From positions 847,454 to 911,453 of the forward strand of contig CAJNDS010000713.1 of assembly GCA_905221605.1 (NCBI GenBank): a stretch of 64,000 nucleotides of DNA, given 5' to 3'. This stretch comes from Symbiodinium natans. Lineage: Eukaryota > Sar > Dinophyceae > Suessiales > Symbiodiniaceae. Positions 33,039 through 43,935 of the stretch are shown here, one piece after another (within the stretch, counting starts at the first letter, position 1; each line of letters starts with the position of its first letter). The notes under the pieces are model-generated. The model did no database searches. It was given only the letters and a program-made list of their open reading frames with translations, and was not told the DNA's origin. Made by a program: the position numbers and the translations under genes.

Positions 33039-33390
33039 TGTCAACACAACCCGAACCAGAGACTGTTCTGTGTAGTGTGTTTATGCTGTTATGATGGGCA
33101 CCCATGCTTCTCCTCGTGAGGGCATGCGGTAAGCCGTTCCCGCCAACGCCCGTTGGCTCAAGAACGAGCTCCGGCTCTTTACTGCAAAGAACGATAGCTT
33201 AGGAGTAGTCCAACTTGGTATTGCCGTACTGGTGGCTAACACAACATCGCACGTCAGTCCTGCCTGCAAGACTGGAAGATCTTTCCGGCCTAGCGGAAAA
33301 GGAGTGCGCGGGATTGAGTGTGGCACAGCGTTCAAGTGGGAGGGAACCAGCACTGATTATTGGGTCTTGTGAGATCCGCGCCCCCACGCA
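33039..33390 (+). repeat. 3' LTR (352 bp)
   Basis: Matches the 5' LTR end to end with about seven substitutions and a 2-bp deletion near 33,187. Followed at once by the second TGCTA (33,391-33,395). Confidence 0.93.
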
Positions 33391-33395
33391 TGCTA

Positions 33396-33625
33396 GGGTT
33401 TTGGGTTTAGGGTTTAGGGTTTAGGGCTTCCCAGGCCCTGTCTCCCGAAGCGTGGGACCACGAAGTGCCTGCAAGCCAGGCAGCGCGGACATCCCGGAGC
33501 GGCAGCGCGGGGCCCAAATCGTTTTGGTTTAGGGTTTCGGGTTTAGGGTTTCGGGTTTAGGGTTTAGGGTTTGGGGTTTAGGGTTTCGGGTTTCGGGTTT
33601 AGGGTTTCGGGTTTAGGTTTAGGGC
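33396..33625. repeat. Interstitial telomere-like repeats (TTTAGGG and variants)
   Basis: Two blocks, 33,396-33,430 and about 33,525-33,625, hold many GGGTTTA units with variants GGGTTTC and GGGTTTT, separated by about 95 bp of unrelated sequence. TTTAGGG is the plant-type telomere repeat also reported for dinoflagellates. The degeneracy suggests an old internal tract, not a current chromosome end. Confidence 0.85.
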
Positions 33626-34614
33626 GGTGGGGGGGGCACTCTTGTCGACAAGCCTTGAGTTCGACAAGCCCTTGAGTTGCCCTAAAACTTGGAAGCTTTT
33701 CAAAGGCCCGGTACAAAAACCTTCAGGGCCTACTGCCCGAAGCTTCCCATCATCCCAAGCTGGCACTTAGAGGAACATCGTGTCGAGCTGCTGGGCGGGA
33801 AGCAGAATGCGGTGTTGTTGGTGAGGTGGCTTGCAGGCGGTTGGCGGTGCAGAAGGGCTTGGGGATGTCGTGTTGATCAGCTCGGCCAGACAACGCCCAT
33901 CATCTCTCAAGTGTCAATGCAGTCCTTCCAAGGCCAGCTGCTAATGCAGCCACACTGGGGAAACCAAAGCGCAGCTCGAAAACTGCATGGGTGGCTGCCT
34001 CCCCGTCGAGCAGGAGCATGGAAAGATTGGTGATGCAAGAATCTTAGTGCGGACGCGACGGGCACCCACCGATACACCGATCCACCCAAAGCCCCGCGCG
34101 GAGAATCACCGATGCGTTGCACCGACGAACCGATACACCGAAACTCCGCGCACCGAGATGCCGACGCACCAACACCTCGCCGGCATTGATCCCAGCGCGC
34201 TTTTGTCTTTTCGGTTGTGCGCTGTGTTTGCATGTCGCTTACATCAACGAAGGCTGACATGTAGAGTTGACTGTGAATACATCATCTTGACCGAAAAAGA
34301 AATTCGGATTGTCAGAGAGTTCTTGCTTAACCCAACATGGCGAGTTCAGATGTGTTGCTTTCGCGCTGGGGGTGCCCTCCCGTTTTTTCTATTGAGGGTT
34401 CCCGAGTGCGCCTCGTAAGTTTCCGATGTAGATAAGAAAACGAAGGCTGCAGGTTGCGGGAAGAACCTTGGTACGCCCAGCCATGGAGGTCATACCCTGT
34501 GGATTTGGGGTGCTTGTGTTGCCCCGATCATGAAATGGAGGTTAGACCCTGTTTCTGATTCTGGCGCGCATTGTTCTTTTCGCATCATGCAGCCTTCCTT
34601 CCTCCGGCACTACT
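33626..34614. other. Spacer
   Basis: CTTGAGTT/TCGACAAGCC short duplications at 33,645-33,680 and ACCGATACACCGA-type degenerate repeats at 34,070-34,170. Open frames have no features. Confidence 0.45.
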
Positions 34615-35095
34615 TCTCATAATTACATCGTTTTTTCATCAAATCTCGAGATATTAATATTCTAGAATTTAGCACTATTTCGTTACAATATGATTTCTTA
34701 CAAACAGAGATTGTTTGGCACGAATTTTATTATGATATGGAGGTACTTTGAATTTCGATTTGATTCGAATCATGATACAATATAAACTTTCTGTTCCGAG
34801 ATGAAATTTTCGGAGATTATTTCTTGATGTATATAAGAGATGAAAATTTCATATGTTTCTGAACGAAGAGTCGATAAGGAAGATGCGACATCTACGTTCC
34901 AAAGCACGAAGTTGACGGCTTGTACGTCCAAAAGTCCCCAGTCCCCCAGTAAGGAAGATGATTATGATTTGCATCGGGCTATGCTTTGGATTTCTTTTTC
35001 CAGTTTCTTGGAGTTGATATCTGACAACGAGTTCATATATGAAAGACATTGAGATATAGACACTAGAATATAGACTATGGGGTCGATATTATACA
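34615..35095. other. AT-rich island
   Basis: About 480 bp of clearly higher AT content than its surroundings, with homopolymers and an inverted repeat GAAATTTTC ... GAAAATTTC (about 34,803-34,852). A 70-codon frame in it (34,840) has no recognisable features. Possible origins are organellar DNA inserted in the nucleus, a regulatory element or a transposon relic. I could not match it to any organelle gene by eye. Confidence 0.55.
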
Positions 35096-35402
35096 ATTCC
35101 CAACAGCGGCTACCCTTATGGGGTCTAGAATCTGAAAAGCAAAGGCGTAGTGACCAAGGCTTCGGGTAACGGGTTTTCGAGAGTGTAAGGAATGTGTTTG
35201 CGCGTGACTGCAGAACCTGGATCTAGCGTCCGAAATTAAAAGTCATCTATCTTGGGGGGCGGTGCGAGATCGCAGCAGGCTTTTCGCCGGAACATGTCTG
35301 TTTGCGCACGGGGAGAGTGTGAGAGATCTGAGTGAACTCGCGGTGTGAGAACACGTGTGCTCGTAGTGTGAGCAGCTTTTTGTCGTATGAGCATGGCGTA
35401 GC
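35096..35402. other. Spacer
   Basis: Nothing recognised. Confidence 0.4.
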
Positions 35403-35567
35403 CAAACAAAGCCGTTGCCGAAGACAGTCCCTGGAATGTACCATGACTGTGGTGTTGCTCAAAGGCACAAACCGCAAACAAAGACGTTTGCGAAAACAGT
35501 CCCTGGAATGTGACATGATTATTATGGTGTTGCTCAAAAACTCAAACCCCAAACAGAGCCGTATCCG
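35403..35567. repeat. Imperfect 72-75-bp tandem repeat, about 2.3 copies
   Basis: Units starting CAAACAAAG at 35,403, 35,475 and CAAACAGAG at 35,550 share CAGTCCCTGGAATGT and GTGTTGCTCAAA. Copies differ by several substitutions and 3 bp in length. The + frame is open through it (NRKQRRLRKQSLE-like peptide), but this is probably a by-product of the repeat. Confidence 0.8.
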
Positions 35568-36330
35568 AAAGCAGAGCGAACTTAGCAAGATGTTGCCTGT
35601 GTAGCTCGCCCGCTGATGCACTTTCTTTGAACGTACCAGCACACATCATCTCACAACTTTCACGGGGCAGTCTGAGCTGTGAAGTCAGTAAAGCTCTGCT
35701 ATTCTTGTGAACGTGCTTTCTTGCGCATCTCCTGATTAGGAGTGGAAGTACATAGTAAATCTCTGATGCCGCGAGCGCATTCTGCCCTTGGGATCGGGAC
35801 TCCCAGTGAGAGTTGTGAGATTAATAGAGGGCTAGCCAGGTTTGTGGTTGTGGGAGGTAACATAGTTTAGGAGTTGAAGGGCTTCAGGTTGGTTGAGGGC
35901 TTAGGCCTTCAGGGCCGAAGCGGTCCTTGGCCTTGATCTTGGGCTCTTTGTCCGCCATGTGGGGCCGGCACTCCGCAGCTGCTTACGTGGCTGCTGTATG
36001 ATCCGAAGGAGATTCCATGTCGTTCCTTGTCATCCTTGTCCAGTAAGGCTTGCAGCGCTTTTCGTTTGAGCCGCTCTTCTTGCAAGGAGAAGGGAGCTGG
36101 AAGCGTCAGCGCACGCAGCTGCAGCGTGGACCACGGCAGCACTACCCCGATTATGAGTCTTGAGGTGTCATTGAGACATGCTACAAGCTGGCGGATGTTT
36201 TCTCATCATATAGCTAGATTCTTAGATGTGCCGTTTGGTTCCAAACTCGTGATTCCTCCGGCTTATTTGCGAGGTGAGGTGATCAAAAAATTGTAGTTCT
36301 ACCAGAATTTCGCGCAAAAATGAATAATTA
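35568..36330. other. Spacer
   Basis: No supported gene. A frame at 35,909-36,142 on the minus strand (LQEERLKRKALQALLDKDDK) is helix-like and could be a coiled-coil exon, but has no clear splice borders. Confidence 0.4.
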
Positions 36331-37092
36331 TTCGGACACAATTGTGAAGTCACGAAGTTGACCGGTCAATGTTGTGTGGCTTGACATGATAGGCGACGTT
36401 GCTTCAAAGCAAGTTCAGACTTTTTTGGGTCAACGAAATAGTCGGACAGTTGTGACGTGACGAAATTGACCGGTTCATGTTGTGGGGCCAGCCAAAAAGA
36501 GGCGAAGCATTCGTATTCAGCAAGTATTTATTTGGCCTCTTGAATATTTGCTCTTGAATATTTGAGAAAGAGAGATCTCTCTTTTTTTTGGACTTGCGTT
36601 TTGGCATTTTGCATCTGTACTGCTTTCTTGCAATTCGTGCTCAGGGTTTAGGATCTGCTTTGCAATCCATACTTGTGCATTTAACTTAAAACCGACCAAA
36701 AAACAAGGTAAGGATTTAAAACCCTATAGGTCCGGAGGTTGTAAATAACACAATTTTTGGTTGGTTTTAAGTTTAATCTCAAACTGTGAACGCAAATCCT
36801 TAGAATTAGACCATCAAGCCCTAAATCCTAAATCCTATAGGGTTTAGCATGTAGGACGTCGGGGCTAACGCAGAATTCCTGGAACAATGACTTATTCGAA
36901 TAATTGTGAAGTCACGAGATTGACCGGTCAATGTTATGGGACTTGACATCACAAGGGAGGGGCGATATTGGGGATGCTGAAAATCTCTTTAAAATTATTT
37001 CACTCTTTTTGGATCAACGAAATATTCGGACGGTTGTGACGTCACGAATTTGACCGGTTGATGTTGTGGGGCCAGCCAAAAAGAGGCGAAAT
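36331..37092. repeat. Paired repeats with palindromic cores
   Basis: A unit of about 60 bp occurs four times: 36,331-36,390, 36,441-36,510, 36,893-36,952 and 37,025-37,092. The first and third carry the perfect palindrome TTGACCGGTCAA; the fourth carries GTGACGTCAC, also palindromic. The second and fourth share GGGGCCAGCCAAAAAGAGGCGAA. The two pairs are about 560-580 bp apart, so a segment of about 180 bp seems duplicated as a block. The AT-rich 380 bp between has TCCTAAATCCTATAGGGTTTAG-like telomere-related sequence. Confidence 0.78.
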
Positions 37093-37449
37093 ATCGCTGC
37101 AAGTAAGTGGCAGGGCTAGGCCAACAGCGTTGCAGGGCTAGGCCAACAGCGTTCCCTCTTTCCCACCTTGTTCACCCATCACACCTTGAGACCCTAACTC
37201 TCATAAACTAAACCAACTTCTCTCACTGGACCGCTATGAACTACCCACAATGGCTTAGAAACTAGACGATAAACCTTTATTGACCATTGGTACGTAGTTT
37301 ATCCATTATCTGTTCTCTCTTGAAGTTAGCACATTGAGGCACAAATCACCCATTGACATGCGGAATGTTAAAACCATGTTAAAACCCTTTCAAGCCGGGA
37401 GGGGCAGGGGTTTGATACCAGAGGGAAAAGATCGTGCACTCCCACTTCT
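37093..37449. other. Spacer with a 22-bp tandem duplication
   Basis: GCAGGGCTAGGCCAACAGCGTT occurs twice in tandem at about 37,109-37,152. Otherwise nothing recognised. Confidence 0.6.
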
Positions 37450-38790
37450 TCTATATGGTTTGCATGCTGCATGCCATGTAACACAGCTGTAGGCTGGGAC
37501 ACAGGCGCAGATAATAGGATCATGGGTGGAATTTCTCTGCTGTGCGCGGCGCTTCGTGGGCGGCTCTGACTGCAGCGCAGCGTCTTCTAGGTCAGACCTG
37601 CAAGTTGAGGTTGCAATGCTTCGTGGATTGAGATGAGAGCTTGGTGGGACGTGGCGTGGAGTGCGTGAGTGCACAAATCTACGTTTCGGCAGCGATCGCG
37701 TGCTTCATCCTTGATCGGCTTGGCAAGGACCTCGCTAATGCTACTCAGGTTGTTGCATGGCGCAAGCTCTGGTGCATTCAGGACTTCTCCTATGAGCTCT
37801 GAGTGGGCCTCTGGCACGCACTGCCAGAGAGACAGTTCTGACAGTGCTTCTACTGCAGGCCAAGGGACGGGGTGGGGCTGAGACTTTGCAGTGGCTTCGC
37901 GGCATGGCTTCAGGCCACAAAGAGGAGCTGCGGTATCACGACGATCGAAATCGAGGCCTGAACTGGCAAACGGGTCGGGTTTATGGTTTGAGAGCGGTTC
38001 ATGTCAGCTTCGAGTACATAGTGGCAGGTCTGCATGACATGGCTTGAGCCGCTAGATGCCGCTAGATTCTCGGCTGCTTGCTTTTGTTCAGTCAACCTGC
38101 GTTCAGCTGCCATCCAACAATGTCGCCAACCTGTTCTCGCTTGAGGAATGATTATTTAGCCTTGTGTTTCCAGGACAGCAGCTGTTCTTGGAGAGCTTGC
38201 TCTGCCTGCTCTGTCCAAAGAAGATGATTGCAGGAGCTGCATGTTGCGGCGTGCTGCGCATCCCGTCGAAAAAGCCTGTCTGTTGTGGAACGAGGAGGTA
38301 CACCTCTGACCGAAACGGTATCGTGGTGGCGGGTATCAGCCCTTGGGCACAGGTTTAGGCATCGAGTCTACGGGATGAGTCGTGATTGCAGTGGCCTTGT
38401 CGTTTTAAATATCGTCTGCATCGTTGTTGCATGTTGTTGCATCGCTTGCAATCTTTCTACAGAGCTTGAAGTCGTCGAATCATCGACTCTTTTCAGATAC
38501 TGTATATAAGATGTATACGAAGCTCATGACTCACGACTGTACATTGTTACATGTGTTACTTGCAGCCAACGTGCTATGCTGATCGCATCTGATCGTTACA
38601 ACATTGCAACAAAGCACGCCGGGTGTATTTGTTTGATTGGACTGTCGCGTTGCGGCCTTTCTTCCTCGGCCATGGTGGGCGTCGCGTCTGGACAACCATG
38701 TACCACTGCATCCGCCAAAGATACTTCTACCTCTCTTCCGGTGGTGAAATCTTCCTGCACGCGCTCTGGCTAGCACTGATATGTCCTCCG
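37450..38790. repeat. Dispersed repeat, copy B
   Basis: The diverged second copy of the 20,505-21,750 repeat, same orientation. The first block (37,450-37,982) and the second (38,668-38,785) are both conserved; the middle is not. In this copy the second block has a protein-like forward frame (RRVWTTMYHCIRQRYFYLSS), but the other copy does not preserve it in the same frame. Confidence 0.72.
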
Positions 38791-41654
38791 TGTGGCAACA
38801 GCCCGGTGGTGTGGTGATGCCCCTCTGCTGTGTCGAGCTGCCAATGACAGACGTGTGAGGTCTATCTTGAATATGCCTCTGCAAGAGCTGACCACACCAA
38901 GGCGGCCTGCCCAAAATCACTCAGTCTTCTGTCCGCTGCCGTGTTGCATCGCTTGGCGTCCCGTGCTTTTTCAGGTCAAAATCGCCTGGTGACGCGTGCG
39001 AGAAGCAGCTCGGGCCGAAACTGCTAAGGGCGGACTCGCTGCTGTTTTGGTCTTGGTACTGTCTCACTCTCTTCTCCGACTGGTTGTTCAATTGGACGGG
39101 CGGGATGGGTCGGGCTTTCCGGAGGCGCTGTGTCTGTGCCTGTGCGACAAGTCTCATGCTGTGGCGGAACCTGCCAGGCATCGCTTCGCCTTGAGGTCTC
39201 CGAACGCGCAGCTCGAAAGGCGAAGTCGTCAGTGCGACAGCGACGTGAGCACTGCGGACACGGCAGGGTCGCGTCGGCCGAGTATCTCGAGCATCCCTGA
39301 CATTGCGGAAGTGCAATCGCCGCGTTCCGAGGCAGGGTTCACGTCCGTGATTTGAAAGGCCCCTGAATTGCAACACCCAAAATCCATGCTTCACGTCTAT
39401 CCACGCACGTAGTCGTGTGGCATCGTATGGCGTATGGCCAAGCCGAGAAAGCTGCGGTCCATGCAGGTGGAGGATGACGCCACGACTTGCAGCATGATGA
39501 TGAGCACGCAGCCTGGTTGCATACATCTCTGGCGCCGCTGGTCGCTCGGACACGGCCGCAGTCGGCTTGGGCATTGGAGGTACGCGTAGCAGGGTTTTAG
39601 AGGACCTGGAAGGGTGTATGTTTCGCATGAGCTGGGCCCGGCTCGAAGTCACTAAGTCACACTGCGCCTGACTCTCCCGCACTCGGTCGGGTCCCAGTAA
39701 GGGGAGGGGGGGGTGGAGCCTTTTAGCCCTCCGAGGTCTGCAGCCGGACATCCTGAGTGGACGAATTTGCTGCCATTGCTGACATCTCGACGCGCTGGGC
39801 TTGCAGAAGCTGCACAAGCACCCGTGGGCTATCGCGGGCAATCGTGGCCTCAAGTGGGCTCAAGCGGGCTCGGGGTTGCACTAATGTGCTGAACCCGCTT
39901 GCAGCGTGTACGAAGCTGAAAGTCATGAGGCGATCTGAGCAAAGAGTCGATGACTGTTGAAGTGCTCAACAGCTTCTAGTCGACTACCCTCAGGGCTTCG
40001 GATGTGATCATGTGACCATGAGGTGAATTCTTGTAGCGACTCGTTTTGGCACTGCACCATCACCCCTGGAGGCAGCTGATCCGAGAGCCCAAAACATGCT
40101 GAATTGCAGGGATCACCGCGAGCTTGGGGACGAGAGGTGCGGAAACGTTCCTGTGTCCAGGATGACATCAATCTCAAGGACTCTCAAAGATGGTAGCGGA
40201 CACAACTGCTGGAGAAGCACATGATGACCGAGGTTTCCAAAATTCAACATTCAAGTGGAAGATATGGCAGATGGGGCAGGTATGTCAAGAGTATACGGTA
40301 TACTTTTACTTCCAGGCAACTTTGCAACACATCTTTAGCCGCACGCATGAGCTGCCGCGCTTGGTGGAAGCTTGTGCCTTTGTCCGCGGCTGTGGTGAAG
40401 CTTGGCTGAGCTCGAGAGCGAAGTTCGACGTGAGGGATGCTTGCCAGATCCTTGCCAGTCAAGAGCAGGCGAGAATTCGCCCTGGCAGCACTAGCCGTCA
40501 CTAGCCGTCGCTAGCCGAGGTGGGCACGCAACTGCCGGCACGGCAGATATGACAACCAGACTCAAAGATGCTGCTGGGCTGCAAAGCAAGTTCTACTCAA
40601 GAGCTCTGATCAAGCGGCGGGCCACCAAGCTTCACATGTCTGCTCTCTCGGCAGCAGGTCTGGCTGAGCGAAGGTAGACTCTGGTGAACAAGATCGTAGA
40701 ATGAAGGGGTTAAAGCATTGCGAGGCCTTTGCGACAAGCACTGGGCCACAGCTGGCATCACAGACACCGTGGATTTCCTGGAGGGGGCTTCTTAGCAAAA
40801 AGGCACTGTGCTCGTTGTTTCTTCTTGTTCCAGAAATCGCGAAAAGACGCACTGTGACTGAGCCACCCAGTTCAGGGGCTGGCAAGACGGTCACGGTGTT
40901 CCTTTGCTTGCGCCGCTGAGGTCTGCGAGCAGTTCCGGTGTGAAAGCGACCAACAGTGCAGTGACTTTTTAGGACAGGGCTAGGAAAGGGCGATCGTCTG
41001 CATTCGCAATTTTGCCTGTCGTGTCCCATGCGTGGAATATGTCTTTGCGCACAACTAAATCCCAGAAGCCAACTCTGAACCCAAAAAGTAGTTGCTGCCT
41101 CTTGCATTCAGCAACCGGGTAAGACGATTGCGACAGTAAAGACTTCTCCCATCCAACATTATGAAACCTAAAAGGCTGAGCGAGTAGGCCCTGCAGGCTT
41201 AGGGACTTCCTGCCATCATTCATTCAATCGGCTTTTTAGGGTTCCCCACACCTGGTCAAATTGCAAGGACTCTGGCGTTCGTTTTTGGGTTCCATTGCAG
41301 CTTGACGGGTTTTTGTGGAGGCAGATGGTAGTAGTGGGCGGACTTGCGGACGAGATTTAAACGCCCAAAGAATCACCTAAATGCCCAGAGAATGCCTGAA
41401 ATCAACAAAAGGTTGAAACCGTTGCAGGACCTGACGCTTCATGCCCTGTCCCTGGCTGGAACTGCTACTGCGGGTGGGGAAAGTCCTATGAGAATGGCAT
41501 GCGAGGCTATGAAACGGACAGTGCCTTGGATTCAAACTATGAGAAACAAGATATGCCATTGCTTATCAAGACCATAGCAGGTACTGCTGGCCGATGCAAC
41601 AGGCTTTCCATCATCAGCTCGACTTCCGTGTAAACTCTGCGCTCTCTTTGCAGA
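38791..41654. other. Long stretch without a firm gene
   Basis: A forward frame at 38,996-39,355 ends in Ser-rich sequence (SRRPSISSIPDIAEVQSPRS) and a TGA and could be a terminal exon; a 310-codon minus-strand frame overlaps it, but is Arg-rich and lacks any family signal. Frames near 40.2-40.5 kb and 40.7-41.1 kb are unsupported. GTCACTAGCC-type units repeat at 40,490-40,520. Confidence 0.35.
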
Positions 41655-41692
41655 TCCTAACACGCTGTTCGGCTTTAAATGCTTTACACAGG
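41655..41692 (+). CDS. Possible short exon
   Basis: A strong acceptor (GCTCTCTTTGCAG), 12-13 codons (ILTRCSALNALH) and a donor CACAG|GTTTTGG. Too short to judge alone; listed because both splice signals are good and an LRR-like exon follows at 42.3 kb. Confidence 0.3.
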
Positions 41693-42292
41693 TTTTGGCC
41701 TGTCATTGTCCAGTTTTAGGATTGGACCCTTTGTTGCGGGGTCAGCAACGTATTGTCTTGATGCTTGCAACACTACTTGTACTGCATGTGCAGGGCCGCC
41801 ATCTGCAAGTGCAGCAGAATCCTTGGGGGAAGAGACTTGCATCTCGTGTTCATACTGGTACAGGAGATGCGTGCAGTTCCAGCGCGCCCTCGTAGGTAGA
41901 GGGTTTTTCATTTTTTGGTCCGGCCCATGTCTCGCATCCCCCCTGGCGCGAAACAACCTGGCAGCGCCAGCCTGGCAGCGCCAGCCCGGTCTAAATTCTC
42001 ACATGTTTCACAGTGCCCCTGCAAGCGCCACATACCACCACCTTTTTGTCCCTTTCGAGCCCGACCTTGTCCTTCAAACTTCGTCTGAGGAGCAGAATGC
42101 ATGGGTTTGATGTACACCTTCTCGGTTTGGTCCACACGCGCAGTGCTGGACATCTACGAACATGCCTGGAAGGTGGGCGGACAGATATGATGCAATGGCC
42201 TTGCAGCACACCAGTACCAGTAGCAACATGCTAGACGAAGCAGGGCATGATGCCTTCATCACACATGCAGTGCTGTTGTTGTCTGTTTAGCA

Positions 42293-42430
42293 GTGCTTCG
42301 AGCTGTGAACAGCTCTCTCTTATCTCGAGAATGTCAAGCTTTTGCACCTCTCCTTCGTTTGCTTCGTAACCTTCGTGAAGTTGATCTAAGCGGCTCTCTG
42401 TCTTCTCTCGAGCCTGACAACATGAATCAC
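42293..42430 (+). CDS. Leucine-rich-repeat-like exon
   Basis: After the acceptor GTCTGTTTAG at 42,290 the frame reads VLRAVNSSLLSRE, then LLRLLRNLREVDLSGSLSSL. The spacing LxxLxxLREVDLSG is that of a leucine-rich repeat (LxxLxxLxLxx). LRR units form protein-binding solenoids. The frame stays open to 42,529, but the last part looks like intron. Only one repeat is visible, so the match could be chance. It may belong with the membrane-protein exons at 43.2-43.9 kb. Confidence 0.42.
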
Positions 42431-42970
42431 GAGCCTAAGCGCCATTGCAGCATTGCAACTGCGGCGGCTGCTCCAGGTGTTTCTCTTCGGCGCCATTTTC
42501 TGCTTTGCTTTGGGCAGGACCTGAAGTGAGGTTCAGCATCTTTAGTGCTTGATTGAAAGTGAGGTCCTGTGATGCCTAGGTTCGCAATTTGTGATATTGT
42601 TGTGAGCACCGCCCTGAGCAGTCCCCAATACAGACGATTCCTTTTTACAATTCCGCTTGCTCCGGAACAGTGCTGGCTCTTGATTGTCTTGGCTCACGCC
42701 ATTTGCAAAACTAAGTGCGTTTCTACATTCCGCTTCAGGCCTGTCTTCTGTGTTTGCTTTTTCGTCATTCTTCTGCCCTGCCAAAGCTGCGACAGCATCC
42801 ATCAAGTCTGGCTAGCCGCGCAAGGAAGCGGATGCGGTGCGATCATCACGAGACTTCACTTTGGAACGACCTCCGAGCATGGCTCTTTGTCTGTGATCTG
42901 GAGGGGTCGGAGAGGGTGTGAGGGTGTGGAGAGGGTGTGGGTGCGGGAAGGTAAGGCGCTATAAGTTAGA

Positions 42971-43030
42971 CTGTAAGGCACTGTAAGGCACTGTAAGGCA
43001 CTGTAAGGCGCTGTAAGGCACTGTAAGGTA
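42971..43030. repeat. 10-bp tandem repeat, six copies
   Basis: CTGTAAGGCA repeated six times with one G and one T variant; GTAAGGCGCT just upstream is a partial further copy. Confidence 0.92.
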
Positions 43031-43218
43031 CTCAAAATCAGCACCTGCCAGGTGTGGGTCTCCTTCCCGGTGCAATGGCGGCTGTCCCATGGTCCCTGGT
43101 ACTGGTAGACACTGGTAGCTGCAGGTCTAGGTTTAGTAGTTTAGGGTTCGCTTTAGTACTTGTGTTCAATTTGTGCCAGTACAAACTCGAAGTAACTTCA
43201 AGGTTTTCAATGTCACGC

Positions 43219-43516
43219 TGCAGCGACAGTTGCCAGACTACGGTTCGTTAAGCACTGCGGGATAGGCCATGGTGGAGCATCGAGTGGAGCCTGCTCTGTC
43301 CGAGAATTCATGCGACGCAATAGCGGAAGTTTCGAAGAACGCTTCAGAATTAATTCTTTCGGTTTGAGCTTTCGAGGACTTGGAGCGTCGATGATGCAAC
43401 AGTACGGAGCTAGCATGTCCGCGATACCAACGTGCCAGCAGAACCATATGCAAAATCTGCAGCTTCTGGCATGTCGCCGAGGCAGCAGGGACAGATTCAG
43501 GTCCTCCATGCTCTAG
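43219..43516 (+). CDS. Probable exon of a membrane-protein gene, hypothetical
   Basis: After an acceptor CACGCTGCAG near 43,220 one frame stays open for about 95 codons with a balanced mix (for example REFMRRNSGSFEERFRINSF and GASMMQQYGASMSAIPT). An overlapping minus-strand frame is less convincing. The donor could be at CAG before 43,445. No family is recognised; grouped with the next entry because of position and strand. Confidence 0.38.
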
Positions 43517-43611
43517 TAAGCTCTACAGGATTCCACACGCCAAGTTCTTCTTATGTAAAACAGACTTCGTACACTTGCCCGAGTCCTGGTGCAACAAGCC
43601 TCTGATCTCAG

Positions 43612-43935
43612 GTGCAAGAGTACAACTTTGACGCAGTCTGCGACGAGTTCGCTTGGAGTCTCACATATCTCAGCATCGCTTTGTTACAAAACTTGTTCAG
43701 TGCGGTCGTGTCACGCGTCCTCAAGTGGCAATTGGCATGGCCTTACACGGTTTCTGAGAGATTCTGAGAGCACTTGCAACGAGGAGCATCTACATCCTCA
43801 GCCTCGGCGTGTGGTTCCATTTGCTCCTCCTAGTCATCTATCTGATAGTGTTCTTCATCTGGTCGATACTTCTTTGGGCCATGGTGATGATGATCTTGGT
43901 GCGGTGCTCAGCGGTGCTTTCTTCGTTCCAGTGCC
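43612..43935 (+). CDS. Membrane-protein exons (two hydrophobic segments)
   Basis: After the acceptor GATCTCAG at 43,611 the frame reads VQEYNFDAVCDEFAWSLTYL and on through a hydrophobic helix (SIALLQNLFSAVV) to a TGA at about 43,767. A second frame from about 43,778 reads RSIYILSLGVWFHLLLLVIY and continues hydrophobic (LIVFFIWSILLWAMVMMILV), a clear transmembrane hairpin, until a likely donor after TCGTTCCAG at about 43,932. The two parts need a short intron or different borders to be joined. A host integral membrane protein is likely; a transporter or channel cannot be told apart. An 83-codon hydrophobic frame at 44,035-44,283 may be the next exon. Confidence 0.48.

Larger units (their letters stand above)
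26368..33390 (+). mobile_element. LTR retroelement, 7,023 bp, pol-less, Tpt1-bearing
   Basis: Two LTRs (TG...CA ends) enclose 6.3 kb and are flanked by a perfect 5-bp direct repeat, TGCTA, at 26,363-26,367 and 33,391-33,395. A primer-binding-like site follows the 5' LTR and a purine run precedes the 3' LTR, so the coding strand is +. The LTRs differ by about seven substitutions and one 2-bp indel, so insertion is recent. No YxDD-type reverse transcriptase, RNase H, integrase or protease frame is visible on either strand. It therefore looks non-autonomous, comparable in layout to known gag-only LTR elements, but with an unusual cargo: zinc-ribbon protein, CCHC knuckle, acidic regions and a Tpt1/KptA-like domain. 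It would depend on another element for reverse transcription. Confidence 0.88.

Noticed and set aside
35403-37152. CRISPR-like array from the spaced repeats
   Set aside because: Unit lengths and spacing are irregular, no cas genes are present, and the genome is eukaryotic.
38921-39853. 310-codon minus-strand frame as a gene
   Set aside because: Arg-rich, no domain, wrong strand for the array, and overlapped by a more plausible forward frame.
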